From positions 1-5,919 of the forward strand of contig JAPYWL010000064.1 in the NCBI GenBank assembly GCA_028276365.1: a stretch of 5,919 nucleotides of DNA, read 5' to 3'. A program made the translations under genes and the position numbers. This stretch comes from Deltaproteobacteria bacterium (GTDB lineage: Bacteria > DRYD01). Positions 1-5,919 of the stretch are shown here, in pieces. A model generated the notes under the pieces. It did not search any database and was not told the origin of the DNA. It saw only the letters and a program-made list of their open reading frames with translations. The first letter of the stretch is position 1. The number at the start of each line of letters is the position of its first letter.

Positions 1-579
1 GAAAAGCTAAAGTACTATCCCGATGCATTGGGATATTTCAATGTAGCAATGACTTTGGACCCTAATAATAAAGAAGCTAAAAACAATTTCAATAAATTAT
101 TCTCTGCTTTTAATAGTAAAGCTCTTAAATTATTAAATGTAGTTGTTGATGTTAACATGGTTTTCATAGATTCTCTTATTAGAAACGGATATTATCTTTT
201 TAAAGTTATTATAGAAAACTATAGAGATCAAGAATTAGCTTTTAATTTAGATAATTTTTTAGTTGTTGATAATGATAACAATTTTTATAGACCCTTAACT
301 AATCCATTTGAAAGTATTAGAAAAGATACTATTTCTAAAAAAATAACCATAGAAGATTTTGCTATAAGTAACTATTTACTTCAAAGAGAAAATTTAGATT
401 TTAATTATAAAGATAATTATATCTTAAAACCTTATGATAGCGTTAAGTTAGATTTAGTTTTTTATATTCCTAATAAAAAAGTAAAAAATATTAGCTTTCA
501 AGTTTTTAAGATAAAAATTAAGGAAGGAAAAAAAGAACAAGATTTACCAGTGGTTTTTAAATTACCTTTTAGTATATAA
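1..579 (+). CDS. TPR-type protein with C-terminal Ig-like domain, 5' end missing
   Basis: The reading frame is open from the first base, so the gene starts left of the window; the TTG at 28 is an internal codon, not a convincing start. The visible 192 residues open with a tetratricopeptide-like helix pair: YPDALGYFNVAMTLDP, then NNKEA, the usual A..YF..A..LDP..KEA pattern. This suggests the missing N-terminal part holds more TPR repeats. From about visible residue 45 onward the protein becomes beta-rich: FKVIIEN, then an F-LVVD-D motif, then LKPYDSVKLDLVFYIP. That layout resembles DUF4352/telokin-like Ig domains (strand, conserved Asn, 'pG-s--g-l-F-iP'). TPR domains generally mediate protein-protein contact; the specific role is unknown. 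No signal peptide can be judged because the start is absent. The gene ends in TAA and lies 35 nt before glyQ on the same strand with no terminator between, so co-transcription is likely. Gene is certain, TPR call fairly sure, Ig-like call moderate. Confidence 0.8.
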   Translation, partial: EKLKYYPDALGYFNVAMTLDPNNKEAKNNFNKLFSAFNSKALKLLNVVVDVNMVFIDSLIRNGYYLFKVIIENYRDQELAFNLDNFLVVDNDNNFYRPLTNPFESIRKDTISKKITIEDFAISNYLLQRENLDFNYKDNYILKPYDSVKLDLVFYIPNKKVKNISFQVFKIKIKEGKKEQDLPVVFKLPFSI

Positions 580-600
580 ACTTTTATAGGTTAATTAGTT

Positions 601-605
601 AGGAG
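601..605 (+). promoter_or_regulatory. Ribosome binding site of glyQ
   Basis: AGGAG lies 9 nt before the ATG at 615 and 5 nt before another ATG at 611. Only the ATG at 615 opens the glyQ frame and gives the expected N-terminus (TFQELI..L..YW). The ATG at 611 is out of frame and stops after 13 codons at 652. Confidence 0.75.
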
Positions 606-614
606 TGGTTATGT

Positions 615-1499
615 ATGCTAACTTTTCAAGAGCTTATAATGAAATTAAATGAATATTGGGCCAATTATGGATGCGTTATAGGTAGTCCTTATCATACTGA
701 AGTTGGTGCTGCTACCATGAATCCTTTAACATTTTTTAGATCCTTAGATAACGAGGATTGGTTTGTTGCTTATTTTGAGCCATCTATTAGACCTGCTGAT
801 GGTAGATACTCTAAAAACCCTAATAGATTACAGCATTATTTTCAATACCAAGTTATACTTAAACCTGCTCCTGCTAATGTTATTGATGTTTATATTAAAA
901 GTTTAGCAGATTTAGGAATTGATATAACTAAGCATGATTTTAGGTTATTAGAGGATAATTGGGAATCTCCTTCATTAGGTGCTTATGGGGTTGGTTGGGA
1001 AATCTGGCTTGATGGTATGGAAATTACTCAATTCACTTATTTTCAGTTAATGGGAGGCATTGAACTTGAAAAAGTATCTGTTGAAATTACTTATGGTTTA
1101 GAAAGAATAGCTATGTTCTTACAAGACAAAAACTCAGTTTGGGATATTAAATGGAACAAAAATTTAACTTATGCTAATTTATATAAAGATTTTGAAATCC
1201 AATTCTGTTATTATAATTTTGAAAAAGCTAATGTTGATAATTTAAAAAAACTGTATGAGATCTATCTTAATGAAGCTAACTACTTGCTTAGTATTAATTT
1301 ATATTATCCTGCTTACGATTATGTTTTAAAACTTTCCCATATATTTAATTTATTAGATTCTAGATCTGCTATTGGACCTATTGAACGAAATAATAAATTA
1401 GCTGATATAAGAAACTTAGCTAAAAAATGCGCCTTGCTTTATATCCAAGACAAAACCCAACATAATATTACTTCTAATATTTTATCTGTAGTTAAATAA
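615..1499 (+). CDS. glyQ: Glycyl-tRNA synthetase alpha subunit
   Basis: This is the catalytic alpha chain of the alpha2-beta2 bacterial glycyl-tRNA synthetase, a cytosolic class II enzyme that activates glycine with ATP and charges tRNA-Gly together with the beta chain (GlyS). The 294-residue length is normal for the family. Family landmarks run in order: F-ELI--L--YW at 4-15, EVGA-T-NP at 29-37, RP-DGRY at 59-65, NPNRLQHY-QYQVILKP at 68-84, EDNWESPSLGA at 113-123, GWEIWLDGMEITQFTYFQ at 127-144 and EITYGLERIAM at 157-167. The C-terminal helical part keeps AYDYVLKLSHIFNLLDSR. Some usually conserved positions differ: A33 where GAG is usual, LDNED (44-48) for LGPEP, SIRP for SRRP, YSKNP for YGENP, and GPIER for SVTER. 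These comparisons are from memory of the family. glyS does not follow: 8 nt after the stop a gene on the other strand ends. There is no room for a T-box leader (35 nt to the preceding gene). Identification is secure. Confidence 0.97.
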   Translation: MLTFQELIMKLNEYWANYGCVIGSPYHTEVGAATMNPLTFFRSLDNEDWFVAYFEPSIRPADGRYSKNPNRLQHYFQYQVILKPAPANVIDVYIKSLADLGIDITKHDFRLLEDNWESPSLGAYGVGWEIWLDGMEITQFTYFQLMGGIELEKVSVEITYGLERIAMFLQDKNSVWDIKWNKNLTYANLYKDFEIQFCYYNFEKANVDNLKKLYEIYLNEANYLLSINLYYPAYDYVLKLSHIFNLLDSRSAIGPIERNNKLADIRNLAKKCALLYIQDKTQHNITSNILSVVK

Positions 1500-1507
1500 C
1501 CTTTTAT

Positions 1508-2605
1508 CTAATTTGTTAAAAATTCAATTAATTTAAGAATTTGTTCTTGATATACTTCATAAATTTTTTGGATTTTATCCTTAGTAATAAAATTAGGAAG
1601 AGAAGGAACTGGAAATAATTCTCCATAGCTCCTATAATTTAAATCTTTAAATGATATAAAATTCCAAACTCTATTATATTTTATTATAAAAAATGAATTG
1701 TATAATTCTTTTTGATGATAATATTTCTTTTGTAGGTAATCTAAATATGGCTTAATAAAATCCATTATATACTTAGAACCTACTATATAACTTATGTTTA
1801 TTTTTTTTAACTTATTATCAAAATAGCAAACAGCCTCAAAATCTTTAATTATTTCATCTTTTAATTCAATTTCATTTGATGTAATATTAAAATTTAAAAT
1901 ATATAATGGAAAATCTAAGATAAACCCCTTAAACATTGGAAAATATAAAATAACTTCTTCTGAACCAATATCCGTTTTTTTAACCATTGCCCCCCTTAAA
2001 TTACCCTTGTAATATCCAAAGGAAAAATCAATTATATTAAAAATAGAATTAATTATAATTAAATCTTCTAAGTTTATAATTTCTTTAAGCTTTTTTTTAT
2101 TATTATATTTTTCAATAAAGTCTCTATTTATCAATTTTAAAACACTACTAATTCCTAAATTAATAACATTATTTAAATTTTCATAGTAATTTTTGTCGTA
2201 AGATTTTATATCACCTTCATATTTTATAATCCAATTATAAGAATTATTATTATTTAGATTTTTTAAAACAAAGGAAATAAGTAAAGTCTTAAATTTAGCT
2301 TGAAATTTTTTTTCTATGATAATCAGGATAATAATAGAAATAATAAAATAAGAAAAAAATAAAATAACTCTAAACATAATTATAAAATTATAAATTAGCA
2401 CAGCTTGCTGCTTATTATATTTCAAAAAATTAGGACTAAGGTAATACTTAGAATCAGGATTATAAGGATTATAATAATCCTGTATTTTGTAGGTGTAATA
2501 AAATATTACTATGAAAAATAAAGTTATCACAATGAAAGTGATTATTATAATGCTGCTATATTTATTAGTTAATCTTATTAAATTTTGAAAGCTCTTGTGT
2601 TTCAT
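1508..2605 (-). CDS. Two-helix membrane protein resembling the DUF3137 family
   Basis: This 365-residue protein has no known function. A short basic N-terminus is followed by a hydrophobic segment at about 17-39, a Tyr/Asn/Pro-rich loop (40-67), and a second hydrophobic segment at about 80-97. The remaining 265 or so residues are polar and probably cytosolic. The soluble part follows the order I recall for DUF3137 proteins: a helix with a variable Asn/Lys-rich stretch, a 'G.Y.G.L.G' strand region (197-205), a short aromatic turn MFKGFILDF (224-232, compare 'F-Gl-f--dF'), an 'F---cYFDN----SYIVG' stretch near 256-276 (compare the 'V-s-d-v-AryiLtp' part), and a final helix near 343-363. Family assignment is therefore tentative. 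Composition is extreme: rich in Ile, Asn, Lys, Tyr and Phe, with only four alanines. Start ATG at 2605: an in-frame TAA twelve nt upstream rules out an earlier start, and no Shine-Dalgarno precedes it. The stop is TAG, 8 nt from the glyQ stop (convergent). Confidence 0.85.
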   Translation of the reverse strand: MKHKSFQNLIRLTNKYSSIIIITFIVITLFFIVIFYYTYKIQDYYNPYNPDSKYYLSPNFLKYNKQQAVLIYNFIIMFRVILFFSYFIISIIILIIIEKKFQAKFKTLLISFVLKNLNNNNSYNWIIKYEGDIKSYDKNYYENLNNVINLGISSVLKLINRDFIEKYNNKKKLKEIINLEDLIIINSIFNIIDFSFGYYKGNLRGAMVKKTDIGSEEVILYFPMFKGFILDFPLYILNFNITSNEIELKDEIIKDFEAVCYFDNKLKKINISYIVGSKYIMDFIKPYLDYLQKKYYHQKELYNSFFIIKYNRVWNFISFKDLNYRSYGELFPVPSLPNFITKDKIQKIYEVYQEQILKLIEFLTN

Positions 2606-2632
2606 GCTATTTTTTTATAATTTTATTAAGTT

Positions 2633-2641
2633 TTTTATAAT
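2633..2641 (-). promoter_or_regulatory. Possible -10 region for the DUF3137-like gene
   Basis: On the minus strand TATTATAAA lies just past the terminator T-run and about 28 nt before the ATG at 2605. If used, transcription would start near 2626 and give a leader of about 20 nt. No recognisable -35 hexamer is present: the expected place falls in the terminator stem and T-run. In such AT-rich DNA a TATAAA-like match is weak evidence, so this is only a candidate. Confidence 0.25.
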
Positions 2642-2677
2642 AAAAAAAATGAAAGGGAGCTTTTAAGGGCCCCCTTT
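2642..2677 (-). terminator. Intrinsic terminator of the subtilase gene
   Basis: Read on the minus strand, AAAGGGGGC (2677-2669) pairs with GCTCCCTTT (2660-2652) as a nine-pair stem with one G-U wobble and an 8-nt loop. It is followed two bases later by a run of eight T (2649-2642). It lies about 45 nt past the subtilase stop, as expected for a Rho-independent terminator. On the plus strand the same arms carry an A-C mismatch, so minus-strand use is favoured. Confidence 0.85.
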
Positions 2678-2722
2678 TATAAGTTATTTTTTTAGTTTAG
2701 CAAAATTTTAAAAAATTAAGAA

Positions 2723-4069
2723 TTAGGTTTCTACGCTATTGGGAGGTAGCATACTTAATGCTTCCTTAACTGCTTCATATACATTAATTAGTCCTGCACC
2801 TTGATCGAATTGATCATAAGGTTTGTTATCAGTTGGATCAGTTTTTTCTAATTTAATAGCATGCTTCATTAGTAATTGTTTAACTTGTTCTTGAGTTAGG
2901 TTAGGATTAGCTGATAAAATTAAAGCCATAGCACCTGCTACTCCCGGAGTTGCCATCGAAGTTCCACTTATTGCTATATATTTTCCATCTGCAGTTCTTG
3001 GGATTCTTCCTTGAGCAGCTAATTTATCTAATTCACTACCCGGTACATTAGCTGCCCATATACTAACCCCTGGCATAGATACATCAGGTTTTAGCTTACT
3101 TGTTTCATCAGGAGCATTCTTAACTGGTCCTCTTGAAGAAAATCTTGCTATATCATCATCACTTAAATCTACTGTTTTGTTATCTTGATATGCAGCAACA
3201 GTGACAGCATTAGGAGCAATAGCAGGAGTACCCACAGTATTAGGGTAAGGCCCACTATTACCAGCAGCTATTGCAAAATAAACCCCATCTTTTATTGCTT
3301 TTTCTACAGCTAAAGCTAATGGATCTTGGTTCCAAGGTTTGTAGGCATAGCCTCCTAAGCTCATATTAGCTACTACTTTTTTACCTTCTTTTTTAGCTTT
3401 TTCTACTACTTGATTTATTCCTCTGATAATATCAGAAGTGTATCCACTTCCATCATCTCCTAATACTTTAATCCCCCATATTTCGGAAGCAGGTGCTAAC
3501 CCAGTAAATCTTCCATCCCCAGCTGATATACTTGCTACATGAGTACCATGGCCATGTCCATCTCTTGGTTCTGTTTCTTGTCCTTTTGTAGCATCATAAA
3601 AATAAGTTAATCTATTTCCAAAGTCATCGTGCTTACCTATGCCTGTATCTATAACAGCTACAACAACCCCTTGCCCTTTTATCCCCATTTCATGAACTTT
3701 ATTAGCTTGGGTTATATCTAAAGTTACATTAACTTCAGGTAAAGAAGGAGGTCTATTTTCTCCTTCACTTTTTATTTCTTTTAGTTTCCTTCTTTTTAAA
3801 GCTTCTTTTTCCTCTTCAGGTCTAATTAGTTCTACTTTTTCATCCATAAAAGCTTTTAGATTATCAGGTAAGGCTTTAAATATATCCGGAGAAGCTCCTT
3901 TTTTAACCTGTGCTAAATAAAATCCATTACCTAAATCTTCTACTATTCTTCCTACTCCTAACTTACTTAGGAGTTTTTCTATTTCCGCCTTATCTCCTGT
4001 GAATATAACCCTTTCATATTCAGGAGATTTATGCTTTATTGAATGCCCTCTTATTGGATTTATTTCCAT
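2723..4069 (-). CDS. Subtilisin-like serine protease (peptidase S8), no signal peptide
   Basis: This 448-residue endopeptidase belongs to the subtilase (S8) family. The catalytic triad is complete: D141 in AVIDTG, H174 in GHGTHVA, and S371 in SGTSMATP, with the oxyanion-hole Asn N271 in AAGNSG. Other S8 landmarks are NMSLGG (235-240), FSSRGP (310-315), KPDVSMPG (327-334) and a C-terminal GAGLINVYEAV (424-434). The residue after GTSMATP is Gly (376) where many subtilisins have His. Residues about 17-85 (YERVIFTGDKAEIEKLL, later GFYLAQV) look like an I9-type inhibitor/propeptide fold, followed by a charged Glu/Lys/Arg linker (85-105) and the catalytic domain from about 118. No hydrophobic signal segment exists at the N-terminus, so the enzyme is either cytosolic or exported by another route; this cannot be settled here. 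ATG at 4069 is preceded by a perfect Shine-Dalgarno; the stop is TAA and an intrinsic terminator follows, so it is probably a single-gene transcript. The physiological substrate is unknown. Confidence 0.96.
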   Translation of the reverse strand: MEINPIRGHSIKHKSPEYERVIFTGDKAEIEKLLSKLGVGRIVEDLGNGFYLAQVKKGASPDIFKALPDNLKAFMDEKVELIRPEEEKEALKRRKLKEIKSEGENRPPSLPEVNVTLDITQANKVHEMGIKGQGVVVAVIDTGIGKHDDFGNRLTYFYDATKGQETEPRDGHGHGTHVASISAGDGRFTGLAPASEIWGIKVLGDDGSGYTSDIIRGINQVVEKAKKEGKKVVANMSLGGYAYKPWNQDPLALAVEKAIKDGVYFAIAAGNSGPYPNTVGTPAIAPNAVTVAAYQDNKTVDLSDDDIARFSSRGPVKNAPDETSKLKPDVSMPGVSIWAANVPGSELDKLAAQGRIPRTADGKYIAISGTSMATPGVAGAMALILSANPNLTQEQVKQLLMKHAIKLEKTDPTDNKPYDQFDQGAGLINVYEAVKEALSMLPPNSVET

Positions 4070-4076
4070 TCTCTTT

Positions 4077-4085
4077 TCACCTCCT
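4077..4085 (-). promoter_or_regulatory. Strong Shine-Dalgarno of the subtilase gene
   Basis: On the minus strand AGGAGGTGA, an uninterrupted complement of the bacterial 16S rRNA 3' end, stands 7 nt before the ATG at 4069. It fixes that start codon and suggests efficient translation. It is the best ribosome binding site in the window. Confidence 0.9.
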
Positions 4086-4187
4086 TTTATCTTATTATGA
4101 ATTTAATCTTTATCTCCCTTTTATAAAAAAAGTAAAAAAAATGTTAAAAATAGAAATTTTAAATAATTATGGATTAAAAGGTAAGAT

Positions 4188-4193
4188 TATAAT
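4188..4193 (+). promoter_or_regulatory. Candidate -10 box of the EamA transporter gene
   Basis: An exact TATAAT lies 23 nt before the ATG at 4217, within the 147-nt divergent region shared with the subtilase gene. It would put the transcript start near 4200 and leave a leader of under 20 nt. No TTGACA-like -35 is found 16-18 nt upstream; that stretch is plain A/T. A second weaker candidate, TATAGT, is at 4199-4204. Low certainty because chance matches are frequent in this composition. Confidence 0.35.
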
Positions 4194-4216
4194 TAAGGTA
4201 TAGTAATAAAATTACA

Positions 4217-5095
4217 ATGAGAAAATTGATAATAATTTTAGTAGTATTGAGTGCTTCTATAGAACCTATTATTGTTAAACTTGGGTATAATAATTTTAAA
4301 AATATAAATCCTTTAGAAATAATAGTTGTGAAAAATTTAGTAGGATCAGTTATTTTTATTATTATTACACTTTTTAACTATTTTATTTTAAAAAAATTCA
4401 GACTTTTAAAATTAAAAGAAATCTTGGAAATATCTAAAGTAGCTTTTTTATTATTATTTACGACTTCTATGACAATTGCTTCACTAAAATTTATTCCTGC
4501 AATAATAATGCTAACCATATATGCTACTACTCCACTTTTTGTAGCTTTGGCTAATTCTTTAATAAAAAAAACAGAAAAAATTGACATCAAATTTTTTATA
4601 GGATTTGTATTAGCTTTTATTGGGGTTAGCTTGACTATAGGTTTGTATAAATTTAGTTTATTAAATTTAACAGGAAGCTCAAATTTATTAGGCATATTTT
4701 TGGCTTTCTTAGGAGTTTTAAGTTCTACTACTTATAGAACCACTTTAGATTATTTAACTAATAAATATACCCCATTTGTAGTTTCTAATTATATATTCTT
4801 AATTAATGGGATATTTATATTTTTATTTGTATTTCCATTTGTTTTTAAAGATTTACAATTGGGGAGTATTTTAGTAGGTATTTATGGGGGGATAGCTGGT
4901 AGTATTGCTAATATAGCTTTTCTGTATGCTCTTAATATTTTGGGTTCAACTAATGTTTCTTTATTAAATATGCTTAATCAACCCACAGTTATATTACTTT
5001 CTGCTATTATTCTCAAAGAGAACCTATCTCTTTATCAAATAGTAGGTATAGTTTTAACTATTGTAGGGATAAATATCGCTAAAAGACAAAAATAA
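4217..5095 (+). CDS. EamA-family (DMT superfamily) membrane transporter
   Basis: This 292-residue integral membrane protein has about ten hydrophobic segments arranged as two EamA-type halves, the normal size and design for drug/metabolite transporters of the DMT superfamily. The first half runs from the N-terminus (4-22) through 35-58, 75-91, 93-116 and 126-144. The second half starts near 157 and includes 187-210, 216-239, 247-266 and 272-288. Typical features are the 'Y-TTPLF-AL' stretch (102-111) ending the first half and, in the second, LLNMLNQPTVILLSAIIL-E-LS--Q-VGI-L---GI (249-285), which is the usual EamA ending, plus a basic C-terminal tail (KRQK). EamA proteins export or import small metabolites such as amino acids or their analogues; the substrate cannot be predicted. 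ATG at 4217 is the only sensible start: an in-frame TAA lies at 4190 and no ATG, GTG or TTG intervenes. The AAGG at 4195-4198 is too distant (18 nt) to act as a normal Shine-Dalgarno. The gene is divergent from the subtilase and convergent with fabG. Confidence 0.93.
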   Translation: MRKLIIILVVLSASIEPIIVKLGYNNFKNINPLEIIVVKNLVGSVIFIIITLFNYFILKKFRLLKLKEILEISKVAFLLLFTTSMTIASLKFIPAIIMLTIYATTPLFVALANSLIKKTEKIDIKFFIGFVLAFIGVSLTIGLYKFSLLNLTGSSNLLGIFLAFLGVLSSTTYRTTLDYLTNKYTPFVVSNYIFLINGIFIFLFVFPFVFKDLQLGSILVGIYGGIAGSIANIAFLYALNILGSTNVSLLNMLNQPTVILLSAIILKENLSLYQIVGIVLTIVGINIAKRQK

Positions 5096-5103
5096 AAAGT
5101 TAT

Positions 5104-5131
5104 AAATAAACAGATTTAAATAAATAGATTT
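5104..5131. repeat. Two tandem 14-bp AT-rich units
   Basis: AAATAAACAGATTT (5104-5117) is followed directly by AAATAAATAGATTT (5118-5131), identical at 13 of 14 positions, with a further AAAT starting a third copy. It sits between the convergent transporter and fabG genes. It may be simple replication slippage. Confidence 0.6.
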
Positions 5132-5147
5132 AAATGGATAATTTAAA
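5129..5147. terminator. Weak all-AT hairpin between convergent genes
   Basis: TTTAAAT (5129-5135) and ATTTAAA (5141-5147) form a perfect seven-pair stem with a GGATA loop, right behind the fabG stop. On the minus strand T-rich sequence follows, but no long T-run, and the stem has no G-C pairs. It could assist termination of fabG, but the structure is weak. Confidence 0.25.
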
Positions 5148-5148
5148 G

Positions 5149-5904
5149 CTACATGTATAATCCGCCACTGATGTTTATAACTTCACCAGTAATATATGAA
5201 GCTAAATCCGAAGCTAAAAATGCTACCAAATTAGCTACATCTTCTGGTTTCCCCGTTCTTCCTAAGGGTATAGAATTTATAATGGATTCCTTTATCTTTT
5301 CAGGTAGCTTATTAGTCATATCTGTTTCAATATATCCTGGAGCAATTACATTAACTGTTATATTTCTTTTAGCGTATTCTCTTGCTAAAGCTTTAGAAAA
5401 TCCAATTACTCCAGCTTTAGAAGCACAATAATTAGTTTGACCAGCACTACCTGATAATGCTACTATTGAACTTATATTTATTATTCTACCATATCTTTTT
5501 TCTATCATATCACCTATAAATTCCCTTGTTACATAAAAAACTCCATTTAAATTAACATTAATAACCTCAAACCATTCTTCATCTGTTAAGTTTCTTAGTA
5601 ATTTATCCCTATTTATTCCAGTATTATTAACTAAGATATCTATTTTCCCTAAATTAGAATGTATAAATTCTTTCATCTCTTTTACCTCATTTAAATTAGC
5701 TACGTTTGCTTTAAAAGTTAGTACTTTAACGTTAAAATCGGATTTGATTTTATCAGCTAACTCTTGGGCTTGAGTAAAATTAGTGTTATAGTTAATAATT
5801 ACATTAGCTCCTGCTTGCGCTAACTTATAACATATAGCTGCTCCTATCCCTCTTGAACCCCCAGTTACTAATGCATTCTTATTACTTAAATCTATAGTCA
5901 GCAT
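5149..5904 (-). CDS. fabG: 3-oxoacyl-[acyl-carrier-protein] reductase
   Basis: FabG reduces 3-oxoacyl-ACP to (R)-3-hydroxyacyl-ACP with NADPH, the first reduction of each cycle of type II fatty acid synthesis in the cytosol. The 251-residue length is normal for this short-chain dehydrogenase/reductase. The nucleotide-binding motif TGGSRGIG is at 14-21, and the NNAG motif reads NNTG at 93-96. The catalytic tetrad is N118, S146, Y159 and K163 (YCASK). R137 and R180 match the E. coli FabG arginines 129 and 172 reported to contact ACP, and PGYIETDMT (189-197) and the closing GEVINISGG (240-248) are typical. These features favour FabG over a generic SDR, although paralogues acting on other substrates look alike. 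ATG at 5904 follows a GGGGGA (5914-5919) at the window edge, a plausible though truncated ribosome binding site. The gene probably ends an operon lying to the right; in many bacteria acpP follows fabG, but here the next gene is the convergent transporter. Confidence 0.94.
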   Translation of the reverse strand: MLTIDLSNKNALVTGGSRGIGAAICYKLAQAGANVIINYNTNFTQAQELADKIKSDFNVKVLTFKANVANLNEVKEMKEFIHSNLGKIDILVNNTGINRDKLLRNLTDEEWFEVINVNLNGVFYVTREFIGDMIEKRYGRIINISSIVALSGSAGQTNYCASKAGVIGFSKALAREYAKRNITVNVIAPGYIETDMTNKLPEKIKESIINSIPLGRTGKPEDVANLVAFLASDLASYITGEVINISGGLYM

Positions 5905-5919
5905 ATTTTTATTTCCCCC

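Noticed and set aside
28-579. TTG at position 28 as the start of the first gene
   Set aside because: The frame is open back to base 1 and the TTG falls within a TPR helix, so the gene almost certainly begins outside the window.
580-614. T-box riboswitch ahead of glyQ
   Set aside because: Glycyl-tRNA synthetase genes in many Gram-positive bacteria carry a T-box leader of 150 nt or more. Here only 35 nt separate glyQ from the preceding gene and no T-box core sequence is present.
2652-2694. Plus-strand use of the terminator hairpin
   Set aside because: On the plus strand the stem has an A-C mismatch, the T-run is 9 or more nt away, and no plus-strand gene ends near it.
4378-4695. Minus-strand open frame of 105 codons inside the transporter gene
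   Set aside because: It is antisense to a well-supported EamA gene, matches no family I know, and has no ribosome binding site of note; it is a shadow of the real frame.
5153-5431. Plus-strand open frame of 92 codons inside fabG
   Set aside because: It lies antisense to the conserved C-terminal part of fabG, including the catalytic Tyr-Lys region, and its sequence simply mirrors that constraint.
1-5919. CRISPR array, tRNA/rRNA, insertion sequence or phage genes
   Set aside because: No spaced repeats, cloverleaf-like sequence, transposase or phage motifs were seen; gaps between genes are all under 150 nt and filled by AT-rich sequence and the sites listed.

Overview
The window is very AT-rich and is packed with bacterial genes on both strands. 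The bacterial assignment rests on three things. One gene encodes the alpha chain of the two-subunit glycyl-tRNA synthetase, another encodes a FabG-type reductase of type II fatty acid synthesis, and Shine-Dalgarno sequences are clear in front of some genes (strongest before the subtilase). No lineage marker is present, so I cannot name the phylum. I see no in-frame TGA codons in the coding regions, so nothing points to a recoded genetic code.

Layout, left to right: (1) the 3' end of a plus-strand gene for a TPR-type protein with a beta-rich, Ig-like C-terminal domain; (2) glyQ, 35 nt downstream on the same strand, without glyS behind it; (3) a convergent minus-strand gene for a two-helix membrane protein resembling the DUF3137 family, only 8 nt from glyQ; (4) a minus-strand subtilisin-like serine protease with a full catalytic triad, no signal peptide, a perfect Shine-Dalgarno and its own intrinsic terminator; (5) a divergently transcribed EamA/DMT-type ten-helix transporter; (6) a minus-strand fabG that converges on the transporter and probably ends an operon lying beyond the right edge.

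The genes do not look like one pathway. They are housekeeping functions (translation, fatty acid synthesis) mixed with a protease, a transporter and two poorly characterised proteins. No RNA genes, CRISPR arrays, insertion sequences or phage genes are visible. All intergenic gaps are shorter than 150 nt. I found no convincing undescribed system. The points most worth a second look are the divergent, glyS-less glyQ, the apparently leaderless-secretion or cytosolic subtilase with a probable propeptide, and the very short, SD-less leader of the DUF3137-like gene immediately behind a terminator.
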